64,000 nt of DNA from Trifolium pratense (taxonomy: Eukaryota; Streptophyta; Magnoliopsida; Fabales; Fabaceae). The stretch is from assembly GCF_020283565.1 (NCBI RefSeq), contig NC_060064.1, positions 6,904,001 to 6,968,000 on the forward strand, read 5' to 3'. The position numbers and the translations under genes are program-made. The stretch's first letter is position 1, and the number at the start of each line of letters is the position of its first letter. Of this stretch, positions 42,784 to 54,790 are shown in pieces. The notes under the pieces are model-generated. The model had not been told where the DNA came from, did not search any database, and saw only the letters and a list, made by a program, of their open reading frames with translations.

Positions 42784-43595
42784 CTGCAAACGCAAGTGTC
42801 AAGTACAGCATAATCATAATATTGCTAAATCTTTTTATAATGTTTTAAAAATAGAGCAATGCATAAATATTTATAATATTTAATCATACAATTACAGTAT
42901 CCAATTTTGATATACAGAATTCCAATACAGCATAGAAAACAGAGCAACTACAGTACACAATTAGAGGCTAGTATGGTCTAATTTAGACATACACAATTCC
43001 AATACAGAAATCCAAAACATTTTAGAGTGATAATCAAGTTTTATTGCATTTCATTTCATCTCAAATCAAATCAAATATTTAACGAGAACAAAGCATATTG
43101 ATGTTACATCCTTATGACCATCAACAGCATCTATGATCACACATGGAGATCTAGACTGTCTCTTATTCATATTAAGCTTGAAGAATCCAAATGGCTCAAA
43201 ATTGCTAGCTAACTTGTACTATAGTGTCCTATAAAATATAGTACACTATAGTACAAAATATGATATAGCTGATTGATTTCGCAGTATTATACAAAATATG
43301 ATATAGTGTACTATAAAATTAAGACCTTCAGTGATATAAAACCTGAATTTGTAAAACCTTCCAGCTTATGTATCAGTAATATAAAAGTTGTTTTATAAGT
43401 GACTAAATTACACGAGTACGGTACCCTTAAAAGCCATAAAATTAATTAAGCTCAGGATTAGACAAGAACATTAAGACAGTTTACCGTGGGACGGGAATCA
43501 TTGGGCATGACAACTTAAAGATATAAGCCAGATAGGGTTAATCAGAAAATTATCAGGTTAGAGGATTCTCTCTAGAATCCATTCAGTAAGATTAT
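42784..43595. other. non-coding stretch
   Basis: No supported coding region. AT-rich, with ATAGTGTACTATAAAATTAAGACC-type sequence near 43305 that recurs at about 44616, hinting at a small repeat. Confidence 0.4.
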
Positions 43596-44583
43596 AATTG
43601 TAAGCCAAGATGGCCAATGAGTAGTGGAAGCAAAAAAATAATCAAATTAACACAAAGTGGAAGAAAATGTAAACTAATAGTTACGAATCCTAGTTGAGTG
43701 ATAATTCACATATCAAAGTAAATGAACAAAAGTAAAAGGGTTCAAAATTCAAACCAAAAGAAACCCTTTTGTCATGTATGCACAAGCGAAAGGCTGCATA
43801 TGAGTACAATAGCATAGACAGCACAATCGATGAAAACAGCATCAACCACACTCTTTACCACCATGCCAATTTCCAATGTTTTAGCAAGTTGATTCCATTG
43901 ATCAGAAGAATCAACACTGCTCTGTCTTCTCCTCGACCTCTCATCAGATCCTCGTTGTTTTCCAGTAATAATTTTCGCAACAACAAAAGTTGAATTTGTT
44001 AGCAAAACCAAGTAAAGTGGCCTAAAGCTTATCACATTCTTAATCAAAGAGAATCCTAGATAAGATGCAACAACCAATATAGCTACTATAATCGAACAAC
44101 AAAGACGCGTAACCCTCGAAGCATCAATTGCATTACTCACGTCGCTCGGGATTATGAAATTGAAACTTCTAGGCTCCTCGGCACGCGGTTGTTGCCGGGA
44201 AATTTCATTATATGAATCTGGAAGTGTTGGTGGTTGTGATAGTGATTGTGGTTGTACATTTACACTTTCAGCTTCAATTTCAGAGCTTGGGAAAGTTGAA
44301 ATCTCATTCTCACCGCGTTGAATTTCAGAACTAGGTTCAATTTCAGTTGGTGTTTGGGTTATGCTTCTATCAGAAGCAACGTGATTCTGCAAAACGGAAT
44401 TCGAGTTTTCTTCTTCTGCGTGAGGCAAATTATCGGGAGAAGGGAGGGTTTGGATGTGACCCTTAATGAAGGCAAGACGGTCAGATCCTTGTTGAAGGAT
44501 TCTTCTTCTTCTTCTTCTTTGGGACTCTCTGCTGTTTGCTTCTGCCATTTTTTCTTCCTTTCACCAATTGTAAGCCAAGATGG
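43596..44583. repeat. 18-bp direct repeats bracketing the GET2-like ORF
   Basis: AATTGTAAGCCAAGATGG occurs perfectly at 43596-43613 and 44566-44583, just outside an intronless ORF. This is the size and placement of a retroposition target duplication, though no poly(A) tail remains at the expected (left) side. Confidence 0.75.
43772..44548 (-). CDS. GET2/CAML-like receptor of the tail-anchored protein insertion pathway
   Basis: An intact 258-aa single-exon ORF. The N-terminus has a strong arginine cluster after a short acidic start (SRESQRRRRRRILQQGSDRL), the arrangement by which GET2/CAML binds the GET3 ATPase. Residues about 35-140 are a hydrophilic, serine- and glutamate-rich linker. The C-terminal half has three hydrophobic helices (about 147-168, 176-196 and 230-256), the middle and last separated by a charged loop. 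This layout matches fungal Get2, animal CAML and the plant GET2 described in Arabidopsis; with GET1 it receives tail-anchored proteins at the ER. Sequence similarity outside the basic motif is weak, so the call is architectural. The 5' UTR before the flanking direct repeat is only 17 nt, so the promoter must lie outside the repeat. Confidence 0.6.
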   Translation of the reverse strand: MAEANSRESQRRRRRRILQQGSDRLAFIKGHIQTLPSPDNLPHAEEENSNSVLQNHVASDRSITQTPTEIEPSSEIQRGENEISTFPSSEIEAESVNVQPQSLSQPPTLPDSYNEISRQQPRAEEPRSFNFIIPSDVSNAIDASRVTRLCCSIIVAILVVASYLGFSLIKNVISFRPLYLVLLTNSTFVVAKIITGKQRGSDERSRRRQSSVDSSDQWNQLAKTLEIGMVVKSVVDAVFIDCAVYAIVLICSLSLVHT

Positions 44584-44905
44584 AACGGACATATAACTCA
44601 ATAAAATATGATGACATAGTGCACTATAAAATTAAGACCATACATAAGCAGCTATATTTACCAAATCTAAGCCATTCTTAAAAAGCCACCAACACTACCA
44701 GGAATGAACTGTATTGAGAAAGATAAATTGTGGGTGAATGAATCCACAGTCACAAACATTATGAGTATATCTTCTTCATAATTGCAAAATTTGTTACCAA
44801 TTTTCACTTCAACTCCCCGACCGAGTACTAAATGATACTTACTTACTAAGAGCTCAATTACTCCAACACAGCACATTTTAAAAAATTCTAAACGGGTCTC
44901 ACTAA
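44584..44905. other. non-coding stretch between the GET2-like gene and copy 2
   Basis: No supported ORF. The last base before 44906 is A, giving the empty Helitron target seen occupied in copy 1. Confidence 0.4.
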
Positions 44906-45089
44906 TAACTACTATATCTCACTACTAACTCTATATCTCACTCACTAAGCAGCAATTCACTAATTTTCATTAAAAAAACTGAATGGATTGACATGTTAAA
45001 TAAACATGTGCACAAATTAGATAGATGCATAAATAATAATAATAATCAATTGTTGTAATAATAATAATTATCTCCTTCTTCTCCTCTTC

Positions 45090-45130
<41 letters not shown>

Positions 45131-46612
45131 TAATAAAGTGCATTGTTTGTTGGAATAATAATAATAATAATACATAATACATAATACATAAATAGAATGT
45201 TACTACTAGTTCTTCATCGAGGAGCAGCAGCAGAGTGAATCAATCATAGAACGGGGGGGTCATGGAAATCGGTAAGAAGATCAGCAAATGAGACAAGGCG
45301 GTGAAACAGATCGTCAGTGGTAGAGTTGTTAAGAATCGAGTTAACTTCCCTCTTCTTGAGATCGTTATCAATGGCATCGGTTTTGAGAAGTGCGATGATT
45401 CTATTAACGTAGAATCTAGCGGCAAGGAAGTCATCTTCAAGGGCGAATAACTCTTCGATGATGCTAAACATTTGGTCATAGGCAGCCCGGGTTTCGTCAG
45501 TCTTAGGTTGGTAGATGCCTCTGTTCTTCGGGGGCCTCACTTCACTCAACACAAAAGTTGCTTTGAATACCAGGGGTTCCTGAACTGAGATGATTATGTT
45601 TGGATTGAACTTGTATTTGCATTGCGGCTTCAAACCCCCCGATTTCGCTGCCGCTTTACCTCCATCTTCTTCTCCTTTCATCATCGATTCAATCCAACGA
45701 GGAGGAACAAAAAAAAACCCTAATTCAATTCAAATTCAATTTCAATTTCAACCCACCGGCACCTACTAGTACCTATTCATGTATATATTTATATTATTTT
45801 TATTTGTTTCTGACCGACCTACTTTCTTTTCATTTTGGGCCGGGCTTTAAGACCCCAACTGTCAGTCATCTTGTCTTGTACTTTTCGCACCCCCTGATAA
45901 TCTCATTATACCCCTCTCGCTGTGTGTGTGGGGGGGCGCGTGTGTTAATTAACGTTTTTACTAAAAACACCCCTCGTCACACATCAGGCGAGTAAATGGC
46001 CGGTGCTAGTTCGCCAGGTACAAGGTGAGCGTGTCGGTGGTAAAAAAATTTCAATCTTTCTCTTGTTAACAAAAAAGACATATCTGACAAAAGAGAAAGA
46101 TGTGTGGATACGGCGGCGGTGGGTGGTTCCATGAGACGAAAGAAGCTAACCGAAGAAGTTGATGGCATTGGCGATGGGAAAAGAAGAACGAGACACAAAA
46201 CTAGAGAAGATGAAAATAATAGAGTGTGGAAAGACACATGTATCATTAAATAATCTCAACCAACCAATTTTAATCAAAGGGCTAATAATCATTCTCACGG
46301 TTCTCACATAAATAAGAAGCAGATTCTTCTCTCCAGGCTGTAATCCAGTGTGCTGCACGCGCTGGAATCTAATGGATCAGGATGATATGGGCTGTCTGAT
46401 TGATCAGATAGCCTTGATGAGATCAACATATGGCCGTGTGATGGAAATCGACGGTCTGTAACCATGGTCCTGCGGTACGCGCGCGACACTGAATCCGCGT
46501 CCATTAATGGTAATTTAGCTAATTAATTAAAAAGAATGAATATTTTGGTCCAACTGAAAATCATAAGTTAACAAAACAACCCGATCACTATATGTGCAGG
46601 AGCCCGGGTTCG
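44906..46612. repeat. segmental duplication, copy 2
   Basis: Near-identical to 6957-8644. It contains the second Brr2-plug gene, a shorter AAT microsatellite, and about 38 extra bp at 45908-45945 (TATACCCCTCTCGC and a TG/G-rich run). It ends at GGGTTCG, after which the sequence switches to a repeat of 46013-46045. Confidence 0.85.
45244..45684 (-). CDS. Brr2 N-terminal (plug) domain-like mini-protein, copy 2
   Basis: An intact 146-aa ORF, the paralogue of 7308-7748 with three amino-acid differences. The conserved core (IYQPKTDETRAAYDQM ... LLTDF) is identical in both copies. That both frames stay open suggests either a very recent duplication or selection. The 5' side carries AATTAGGGTTTTTTT, like many plant 5' UTRs. 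No helicase domain is attached; the neighbouring minus-strand genes are GET2-like on one side and the PMD element on the other. Confidence 0.55.
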   Translation of the reverse strand: MMKGEEDGGKAAAKSGGLKPQCKYKFNPNIIISVQEPLVFKATFVLSEVRPPKNRGIYQPKTDETRAAYDQMFSIIEELFALEDDFLAARFYVNRIIALLKTDAIDNDLKKREVNSILNNSTTDDLFHRLVSFADLLTDFHDPPVL

Positions 46613-47340
46613 CCAGGTACAAGGTGAGCGTGTCGGTGGTAAAAAAAAAAACCCCAAATTAAAAATGTTATGACTAGTCAAAACAAATCCGAGTTGTCAT
46701 ACAAATGACCCTTAAATGTAAGGGACATTGAGGTATGACGATTTATTTTGGTGTTTAGATTAATTTGGTATATTTGCATGTACTTTTTTTGTCAAACGCC
46801 AAACTCGGGAAAACTCTAGCACTAGGGTTTCTTCAACTATCCAGATTTCCTATCAATACTCTAGCAATTAGGGTTTGTTCTCTTTATCAAGATTTCCTAT
46901 CAATATCATACAGACTTTTCTTTTGTATCAATTGTAATGAACTTTTTTTGTCTAATGAAATTTAATTCCTCTGCATTTTTATCCATTTTTCCTTTCTGTT
47001 TCTGTCATATTTCGCCAGGTATGGGGCAAACTTATATATTCTCGCCAGGTATGGAGCGAAGTTATATATTCTCGCCAGGTATGTGGCGAGCTTGCGCTTA
47101 AAAAAAAAACAGTTTAATGGAGAAAAAAAACTGAAAAAATAACATTAACTAAATTAATAGGACATTAATTAAATGACATTAACTGAAAAAGACATTAATT
47201 TAAATAAACTGAAAAAACACGACATTAATTTAAATAAATTGAAAAAAACGACATTAATTTAAATTAAATAAACTGAAAAAAAAATAAACCACATTAATTA
47301 AATGACATTAACAAGCCATTAATTAAAAAAAAATACAGTT
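46613..47340. repeat. non-coding flank with 30-bp tandem palindromes
   Basis: 46613-46645 repeats 46014-46045. At 47011, 47041 and 47071 a 30-bp unit (CTCGCCAGGTATGTGGCGAG followed by a TTATATATT-type spacer) is repeated three times. From 47100 to 47340 the sequence is an AT-rich run with ACATTAATTAAA-type motifs. Confidence 0.75.
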
Positions 47341-47353
47341 AAAATAATATAAA

Positions 47354-47806
47354 CTAAGGATCAGATAAACTAATTGCTTCGACTTCGTCCTCTTCAGGCC
47401 GAACCATCGGAGCTGCGATTTCATCGTATGTCCTGGGACGATTCGGAGGGATCATGCATGACAGAATATTTTCCACAGATCTAACCAACTTTGCGTCCAG
47501 CTCGATCGGCACATAACTCCTGAACTCGGAGAAAACGAAGAACATTGTTATCACATCGCCGTTGTTACGAAGTTTGACGTTTGTGAACAACAATGTTCCA
47601 TTGTTTGAGGTCCCCGACGGACGACGGTATTCGACATCAGTTACCGTTCTTGGATCTCCGGGGTTGAGACGCCGATTGATTTGGGTCAGCTGCTGCTTCA
47701 GATCACCGAGTGAAACTTGTTCGTGAATTCGAAGGAGATTCGCGTTTCCCCCGTTAAAGTAGACTGCTGCTAGGCGGGAATTTGGTTGATATTCTACACT
47801 CTCCAT
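47354..47806 (-). CDS. 150-aa protein of the PMD element, unrecognised
   Basis: An intact ORF with a CTT-rich 5' leader. The protein is beta-rich in its first 110 residues (VYFNGGNANLLRIHEQVSLG, TLLFTNVKLRNNGDVITMFF) and helical/acidic at the end. The N-terminus resembles the small beta-grasp domain that opens many plant Mutator-type transposases, here as a stand-alone protein. It is the only open frame left in this element. The function is unknown; the resemblance is by pattern only. Confidence 0.45.
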   Translation of the reverse strand: MESVEYQPNSRLAAVYFNGGNANLLRIHEQVSLGDLKQQLTQINRRLNPGDPRTVTDVEYRRPSGTSNNGTLLFTNVKLRNNGDVITMFFVFSEFRSYVPIELDAKLVRSVENILSCMIPPNRPRTYDEIAAPMVRPEEDEVEAISLSDP

Positions 47807-48399
47807 TTTTTTCTTCTTCTTCTTCTTCAGTTTCTACTGATCCAAGCACCCCTATTTATACACCTTCCAACCAATTTTAGACCACACATGTCTCTGTGAC
47901 AACAGTGGCCACTCAATTCCACATCGTGCAGAAATTAACATGTTTCTCCCCCCACACCAAGCGAATTACTCTAATTGTTCCCCAGGTGTGTGGCGAAGAC
48001 TATATGGGTCGCCGCACATGTGGCGAGAACCATCAGGTCTGGAGGCAGAATGGTGCAAAAATGCATCAACTCTGTCCAATTTTTACGGACGCCTTCGGAT
48101 CATACCAAATTAAAATTTTGACAACCAAAAACAACAATACGCATATTAAAATAAACTAGCATATAAATACGAGAATAAAACGCATATTAACATAAAATAA
48201 AAACCATATCCGATGTTCACAAAATACATTCGCCGATGCGACCAATATACATCCAAAATGTTTAAAAAAATAATGACTAAACAAGCAAACTAATGACACT
48301 ACTCCTGTTGCTGCTGCTGTGGGCCCTGCTGACTACCTGATGCTGCCGATGACGATCCCGAACCACCCCTCCGAGAGTATTGCTTGATTTGGGTCAAGC

Positions 48400-50408
48400 T
48401 CACCGCACCTTGTAGTTTTTGTCCCGGACAACACTCAATACTCCTCTCAGACGATGGACCTCCATGGACTGAAACGCCCCACCCGACAAATATGCTTCAT
48501 TCGGGATGCGGATGATGTGAGGATGTGAATGGCGCACATACCACTCCATGTAATCACGGGATGCCTCGGACGCGTAAGCAACCTCCCTGCCAAGCAATTC
48601 AGGGGTCAGGATATGACCTACCAGGAGCGTCCAGTGGTCTGATATCTGGTCAAGGGTGGCCAAGTGGTCAAGGCGGGTGTTCGGATGACGTGGGATCTCT
48701 TGGACATGCCCAAACTGACGAAGGACCCTCTCAGACAAATATGGAACCTTCGCCGGACCACACCTGATCCAACCGGAGTAGATAGAACATGTCTCAAATG
48801 GCCGCACACTACGGTGATCGTCATAAGGCATCCAGATGATGTCATGAGGCAGCAGCCGATCCATCATAATCCTCATGGCCCCCTGATCACTCTGACCCTT
48901 GGGGGGAAGATATTTGCAGCATCTGGGCAACTCCTGGCTGTACTTCGAGGACAATGTTCCAATGTTCTGAAAGTGGTCATATACCCAGGCCTAAACAAAA
49001 TAAAAAATTAACGGTTAAAACTTAAATAAACAAAATAAACTGTTAAAACAAAACTTATATTACTTGAAAAAATTAAATAAACATAAAGTTAGAATAAAAC
49101 TTGAATAAATTAAATAAAGGTTACCTGAAGCATTGTCATGTATCCAGCCACATATTTGCAGGAGGCTGCTGATGCATTCGTGAGCCATGAAACAAGAATG
49201 TCAGTGCAGTAGTGCCCCATGAATATGTGCCAACCAGGTCCAACTCACGGAAGTATGGCAAGAACTTCAGATCCACATAGTTCTTCGCCTTGTTGGAGAA
49301 GATGGTGGTTCCAACCAAAAGCATCATATAGGCCCTGACAATGTACTCCTGGTACTTCTCAAAATTCTCCTCATCCTTGTCATTCTCAGCTTGTTTGGTC
49401 GTTTTAATGTGCCGCTCTATCAGCCGCCGAAGGTACACAAACCTACAATGTGCTCCCTTCGTCTTCTTCACCTCATCAAGTGCTTCCCTCTCAGTTGACC
49501 CCAGCATCTCAACCATCCACCTAACACCCTCGTCCTTCCCCGTTGGCAATATATGGTGCAGCATGCGTCCGTCAACGGGGATATGGAGCAGACAGCTCAC
49601 ATCATCCAACGTGATAGTCATCTCCCCGCTCGGCATATGAAACGTGCCGGTCTCACCGTGCCATCTCACAACAAACGTGGAAAGCAGGCCAGCGTCTAGA
49701 TAACTGTACCCTGTGAGTGACAGGTCTTACAGTCCGGTGGCTCGTAGTGCCTTCTCCCACCATGGCAGAGCTTGGAGAGCAGCATTCACCTTGTCACACT
49801 TCCCATGGTTGCTAACGATCTATATCAGCTCACGATCCTGCAAAACAAACAAAAAAAATAACAAAAAATTTCATTATTTAATTTAAACTAACAGTAATAA
49901 TAATAATAATAATAATTTAAATTTAATAAACGAAGAATGAAAAATTAATTTTACTTACGTGGCCGTCGTAGATGCACCTAGAAATGTGCGGTATCTTTCC
50001 ATAATCGCACAACAACTCCTTCTCTGTAGGCCCCGCCGGATACTCGTCAGGCTCAGGCTGACCATCGTAGGGATTCACCCAGACATTACGCTTACCCTTC
50101 TCTGGAGCGTCCTCATCAACACCAAGTTTCTCCTGTGCGTCCTCCTCCACCTCCAACTCATGTATCAAGTCATCCTCCTCAACACCCTCAATATCAACAT
50201 CAACATCACCAGCATCAGCAGCAACACCACCACTAGAAGAACCACCCTCACCCGTCTTCTTATTAGCCCTCCTTTTCTTAGGAGGATTCTCTTGGGCCTT
50301 TTGCCTCCGAGCCGATGTCGTGGCCTTGGTCGGCCGAGTACCTTTAGCAACTTCCTTACTCTTGCCCTTACCTCCCTCACCACCCTCATCTACATTTTTT
50401 CGCGTCAT
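48400..50408 (-). pseudogene. plant mobile domain (PMD) protein gene, inactivated
   Basis: Three exons with good borders: 50408-49959 (basic/acidic N-terminus with KKRRANKK), 49837-49125 and 48990-48400. Exon 2 has the PMD landmarks FHMPSGEMTITLDDVSCLLHIPVDG and a L-R-RLIERH segment; exon 3 continues with AWVYDHFQ and SGWIRCGPAKVPYLSERVLRQFGHVQEIPRHP. In exon 2 there are two in-frame stops, TAG at 49820-49822 and TAA at 49727-49729, each one C-to-T change from a glutamine codon, plus a frameshift near 49190. PMD proteins (PF10536; often annotated as serine/threonine phosphatase 7 long form homologue) are carried by Mutator-like elements and include the host MAIN genes that affect silencing and meristem maintenance. 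Confidence 0.8.
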
Positions 50409-51091
50409 ATTTAAACCCTAAAACCATAAACAAAACCAAACAGTCAAAAAAAATTCAAATCTGTCAAAATGATCTAACACCCTCGCCAGACACAAGGCGA
50501 CATCCCTCGCCTCACCTAGGTCGAAATCTAATAGCGAAACTCAAAAAAAAAATCGAAAAAAAATGCATCAAACGTTAAAATGACGAAATACCTTTGATTA
50601 ATCTTCACTCCCTTGCTAATTCCGACCGCAAACGACCAAAAATCGAAGGTTTTCACCGTTGTTTTTGTTTAGGGCGATTTTGTGAGGGTTTTGGGAAGTT
50701 TTTACGTTTTTGAAGTTTCTGCAGAAATGGGGGGAAGAAGTTGGGCAAGTCTTATATATAAGATTTGCTCGCCTCACACAAGGCGAGCAATATTTTAAAT
50801 GGTTCGCCTCACATCCGGCGCGTGTGTATTTAATCTGGGGGGTGGGGAAATCCAACGGTCTCCTATTTTTAACACGCGTCTCATTGCGGGCGAGGGGTTG
50901 CTCGCCTAACCTGTGGCGAGAGGGGTAGTATGGTCATTTCAGGGGGTGTTTGAGTGTATGCAGGGGGTGCGAAAAGTAACTCTCTCTTGTCAAAAAGACC
51001 AATTTTCTACTTATAATAATATTATAACAATGAGATGAGATGAGATTTTCTTTCTACGCCCCACCGTTTCTCAAGTAAACTGTGTTCACAA
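50409..51091. other. non-coding upstream flank of the PMD gene
   Basis: Presumed promoter side of the PMD gene. It contains five copies of the 20-nt palindrome (50482, 50506, 50768, 50803, 50901). ORFs here are short and unrecognised. Confidence 0.5.
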
Positions 51092-51747
51092 ATCTCTTAT
51101 ATTATAAGCTTGCTCCGAAACGCTAACTTTAACCTAAGGGCCCGTTTGGTGCACAGGATAGGATAGTGACATGATAGGATATAAAACAGGATAAGAATAG
51201 GATAGGATATCAGCAGGATAACAGTTATCCCGAGTTATCATATCCTGTGTTTGGTGCACACAGGATAACAAACATGATAACTATTATATGTTGTTTTTAA
51301 TACATACTTGCTCATAATAATATGATAAGATATATAACAATTTAAATGATAAAGTTACTCTTGTAAAACAATTGTTATTTTTTTAAAATTATTTTTTAAT
51401 ACTTTGAATTTTATAAATAAAAAATATAAATAAGTAATCAAAAATAACTTTGTAATTTCAAATAAAAATCATGAGAAAATAATCAAGTTTAATTTTTTAT
51501 ATGAATCATGATCAAATAAATAACTCAATAATATATACATGTTAGATAAGCGAAATAAATATATGATATATCTCATACGTAAATAATAAAACTAATATTG
51601 TAAAATAATTATATTTAATTTTTTATAATTAAATTAATATCCCTATTTTTCAATTTTTTAATAATTATTTTACTTTAAAATATTGTAATTTTAGTAAAAT
51701 TTTGATTTTTTTGAATATATTAATTACAAAATTACCCCTGAGAAAAT

Positions 51748-51801
<54 letters not shown>

Positions 51802-52902
51802 AAAATTAATTATTTTATTATTTATATTTTATTTGATTTGATTTTATTTATTTTAAAATATATTTTATAGAATAAATCAGTAATTTTTTTTTCTTCTTAT
51901 CCTATCCTGCTGGTAACCCAACTCAAATTCAGGATAAGAATTATAACTAGAGAGATAGGATAGGATAAGCTTCAGGATTAACTTATCATATCCTGCTGTG
52001 TCACCAAACACTGGATTGTGACAGGATATGATACAGTTATCCTATCCTGTCTCTTATCCTGTGCACCAAACGGGCCCTAAGACTTTTTCCCTCTCTTTTT
52101 TCATGTGGTCCCATTAATATTCTTTGAATCTCAATCGTTTAATAAAATCAATCATGATCGTCCATTTAAATATATTATATTAGAATCAAATAAATAAAAA
52201 AGAGTTGTTATCTCTTATATTATAAGCTTGCTCCGAAATTTAAATTTAACCTAAAACTTTTTCTCTCTCTTTTTTCATGTGGTCCAATTAATATTCTTTG
52301 AATCTCAATCGTTTAATAAAATCAATCATGATCGTCCATTTAAATATATTATATTAGAATCAAATAAATAAAAAAGAGTTGTTATCTCTTATATTATAAG
52401 CTTGCTCCGAAATTTAAATTTAACCTAAAACTTTTTCTCTCTCTTTTTTCATGTGGTCCAATTAATATTCTTTGAATCTCAATCGTTTAATAAAATCAAT
52501 CATGATCGTCCATTTAAATATATTATATTAGAATCAAATAAATAAAAAAGAGTTGTTATCTCTTATATTATAAGCTTGCTCCGAAATTTAAATTTAACCT
52601 AAAACTTTTTCTCTCTCTTTTTTCATGTGGTCCAATTAATATTCTTTGAATCTCAATCGTTTAATAAAATCAATCATGATCGTCCATTTAAATATATTAT
52701 ATTAGAATCAAATAAAAAAAAATTGTTATCTCTTATATTATAAGCTTGCTCCAAAACGCTAACTTTAACCTAAAACTTTTTCCCTCTTTTTTTTCATGTG
52801 GTCCCATTAATATTCTTTGAATCTCAATCGTTTAATAAAACCAATCATGATCGTCCATTTAAATATATTATATTAGAATCAAATAAATAAAAAAGAGTTG
52901 TT
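51092..52902. repeat. 174-bp tandem satellite, five units, one interrupted
   Basis: Unit starts at 51092 (split by a 940-bp MITE, resuming at 52078), 52210, 52384, 52558 and 52728. The period is 174 bp for the middle units, 170 and 175 at the end. Each contains ATTATAAGCTTGCTCCGAAA, CATGTGGTCCxATTAATATT and CAATCATGATCGTCCATTTA. Units 2-4 are nearly identical; units 1 and 5 share variants (CGCTAACTTTAACC, GGTCCCATT), consistent with growth of the array from the middle. Confidence 0.92.
51138..52077. mobile_element. Harbinger-type non-autonomous element
   Basis: Perfect inverted ends GGGCCCGTTTGGTGCACAGG, TAA on both sides (51135-51137, 52078-52080). Subterminal ATCCTATCCTG motifs repeat on both sides. 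The interior is AT-rich, with a (TA)n tract at 51754-51799. No transposase. It landed inside satellite unit 1. Confidence 0.85.
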
Positions 52903-52957
52903 ATACTAGAATGATGCTACCATTCATAAAAAAAAATTAACAAAAATCATGCTACCA

Positions 52958-53884
<927 letters not shown>

Positions 53885-54092
53885 AGTCGCCAATGATAAT
53901 GGAGATCGTGGCGAGGCTCTCCTCGAGTTGCCAATGAAGGTGAAGACTGTGGCCAAACTCTCTTCGAGTTGCCAATGAATATGATGATCGTGGTCATAAC
54001 TCTTTTTAGAGATGCCACCAAATATGAAGATCATGGTCAGACACTCTTCGAATTGCTTATAAATAGCAAGACCTTTTTTAAGTCGCCTTTGA
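53885..54092. repeat. 41-bp minisatellite
   Basis: Diverged units start at 53885, 53926, 53967, 54010 and 54051 (AGTTGCCAATGAA...GATCGTGGCCA...CTCTTCG pattern). Period 41-43 bp. Confidence 0.8.
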
Positions 54093-54790
54093 AATAATGT
54101 AGCTTTTAGTCCTCAGAGATAGCACGACCCGTTGATTATTTTAGGCGAGCTTTTATGCGAAAAGGCGAGGCGTTCAACGTTAGCGTTCAACATTGGTCGT
54201 CCTAGGCTTTTGTAATTACTTATTGTGGCGAGTTTACCATTCGACGGTTTCTATATACCATTCGTTATTGATTCTGGTGTGGCATGATTTTCATTAATCA
54301 ACTGCCACAAGTCAAAGTGAGATGATTTCTTATATCATTCATTGTTAGAAGAATTTTGGCGTGATTTTCATTAATGATCAACACAAGTCGGAGTGATATG
54401 GTTTCAGTTACGAGTTTTTGACAGAAACGCCATGGTTTCAAAAGCAAATTCCCAAATTGCCATACTTTCAAAAAAAAGTCCCCAAATGCCACACTTTCAG
54501 ATACGACTTTGACCAAATAATTTTCCTATTCAATTCCGCCATAGGGCACGGCGGAACTCTGAAGGCAAAATCTGACCCTGTCAGTCACGGAATTCCGTGA
54601 GATTCCTTTTTTTTTTTGTTTTATTATGTTATTTTTATTATTTTAATCTTGTTGTTTCAAAAAATTATAAAAAAACTATTTTAAAATTAATAATAATATC
54701 AATACATAGAACATTTAACTTATATAATTAATATTGCAAAAATTATAAACTACTAATAATTAAGATAATACATTGATAAAAAAAAAAAAA

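Larger units (their letters stand above)
45879..50979. mobile_element. decayed plant-mobile-domain element (MULE-related), boundaries approximate
   Basis: TACTTTTCGCACCCCCTG at 45879-45896 and its reverse complement at about 50961-50978 bracket two minus-strand genes: a 150-aa ORF and a broken PMD gene. TACCCCTCTCGC follows inside both ends. No transposase is present. The flanks, not the genes, are filled with a 20-nt palindrome (16 copies counted in the window, two of them in copy 1 of the duplication). The left terminal sequence also occurs in copy 1 of the duplication (about 7947), so an older solo version of this element may predate the duplication. Confidence 0.4.
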
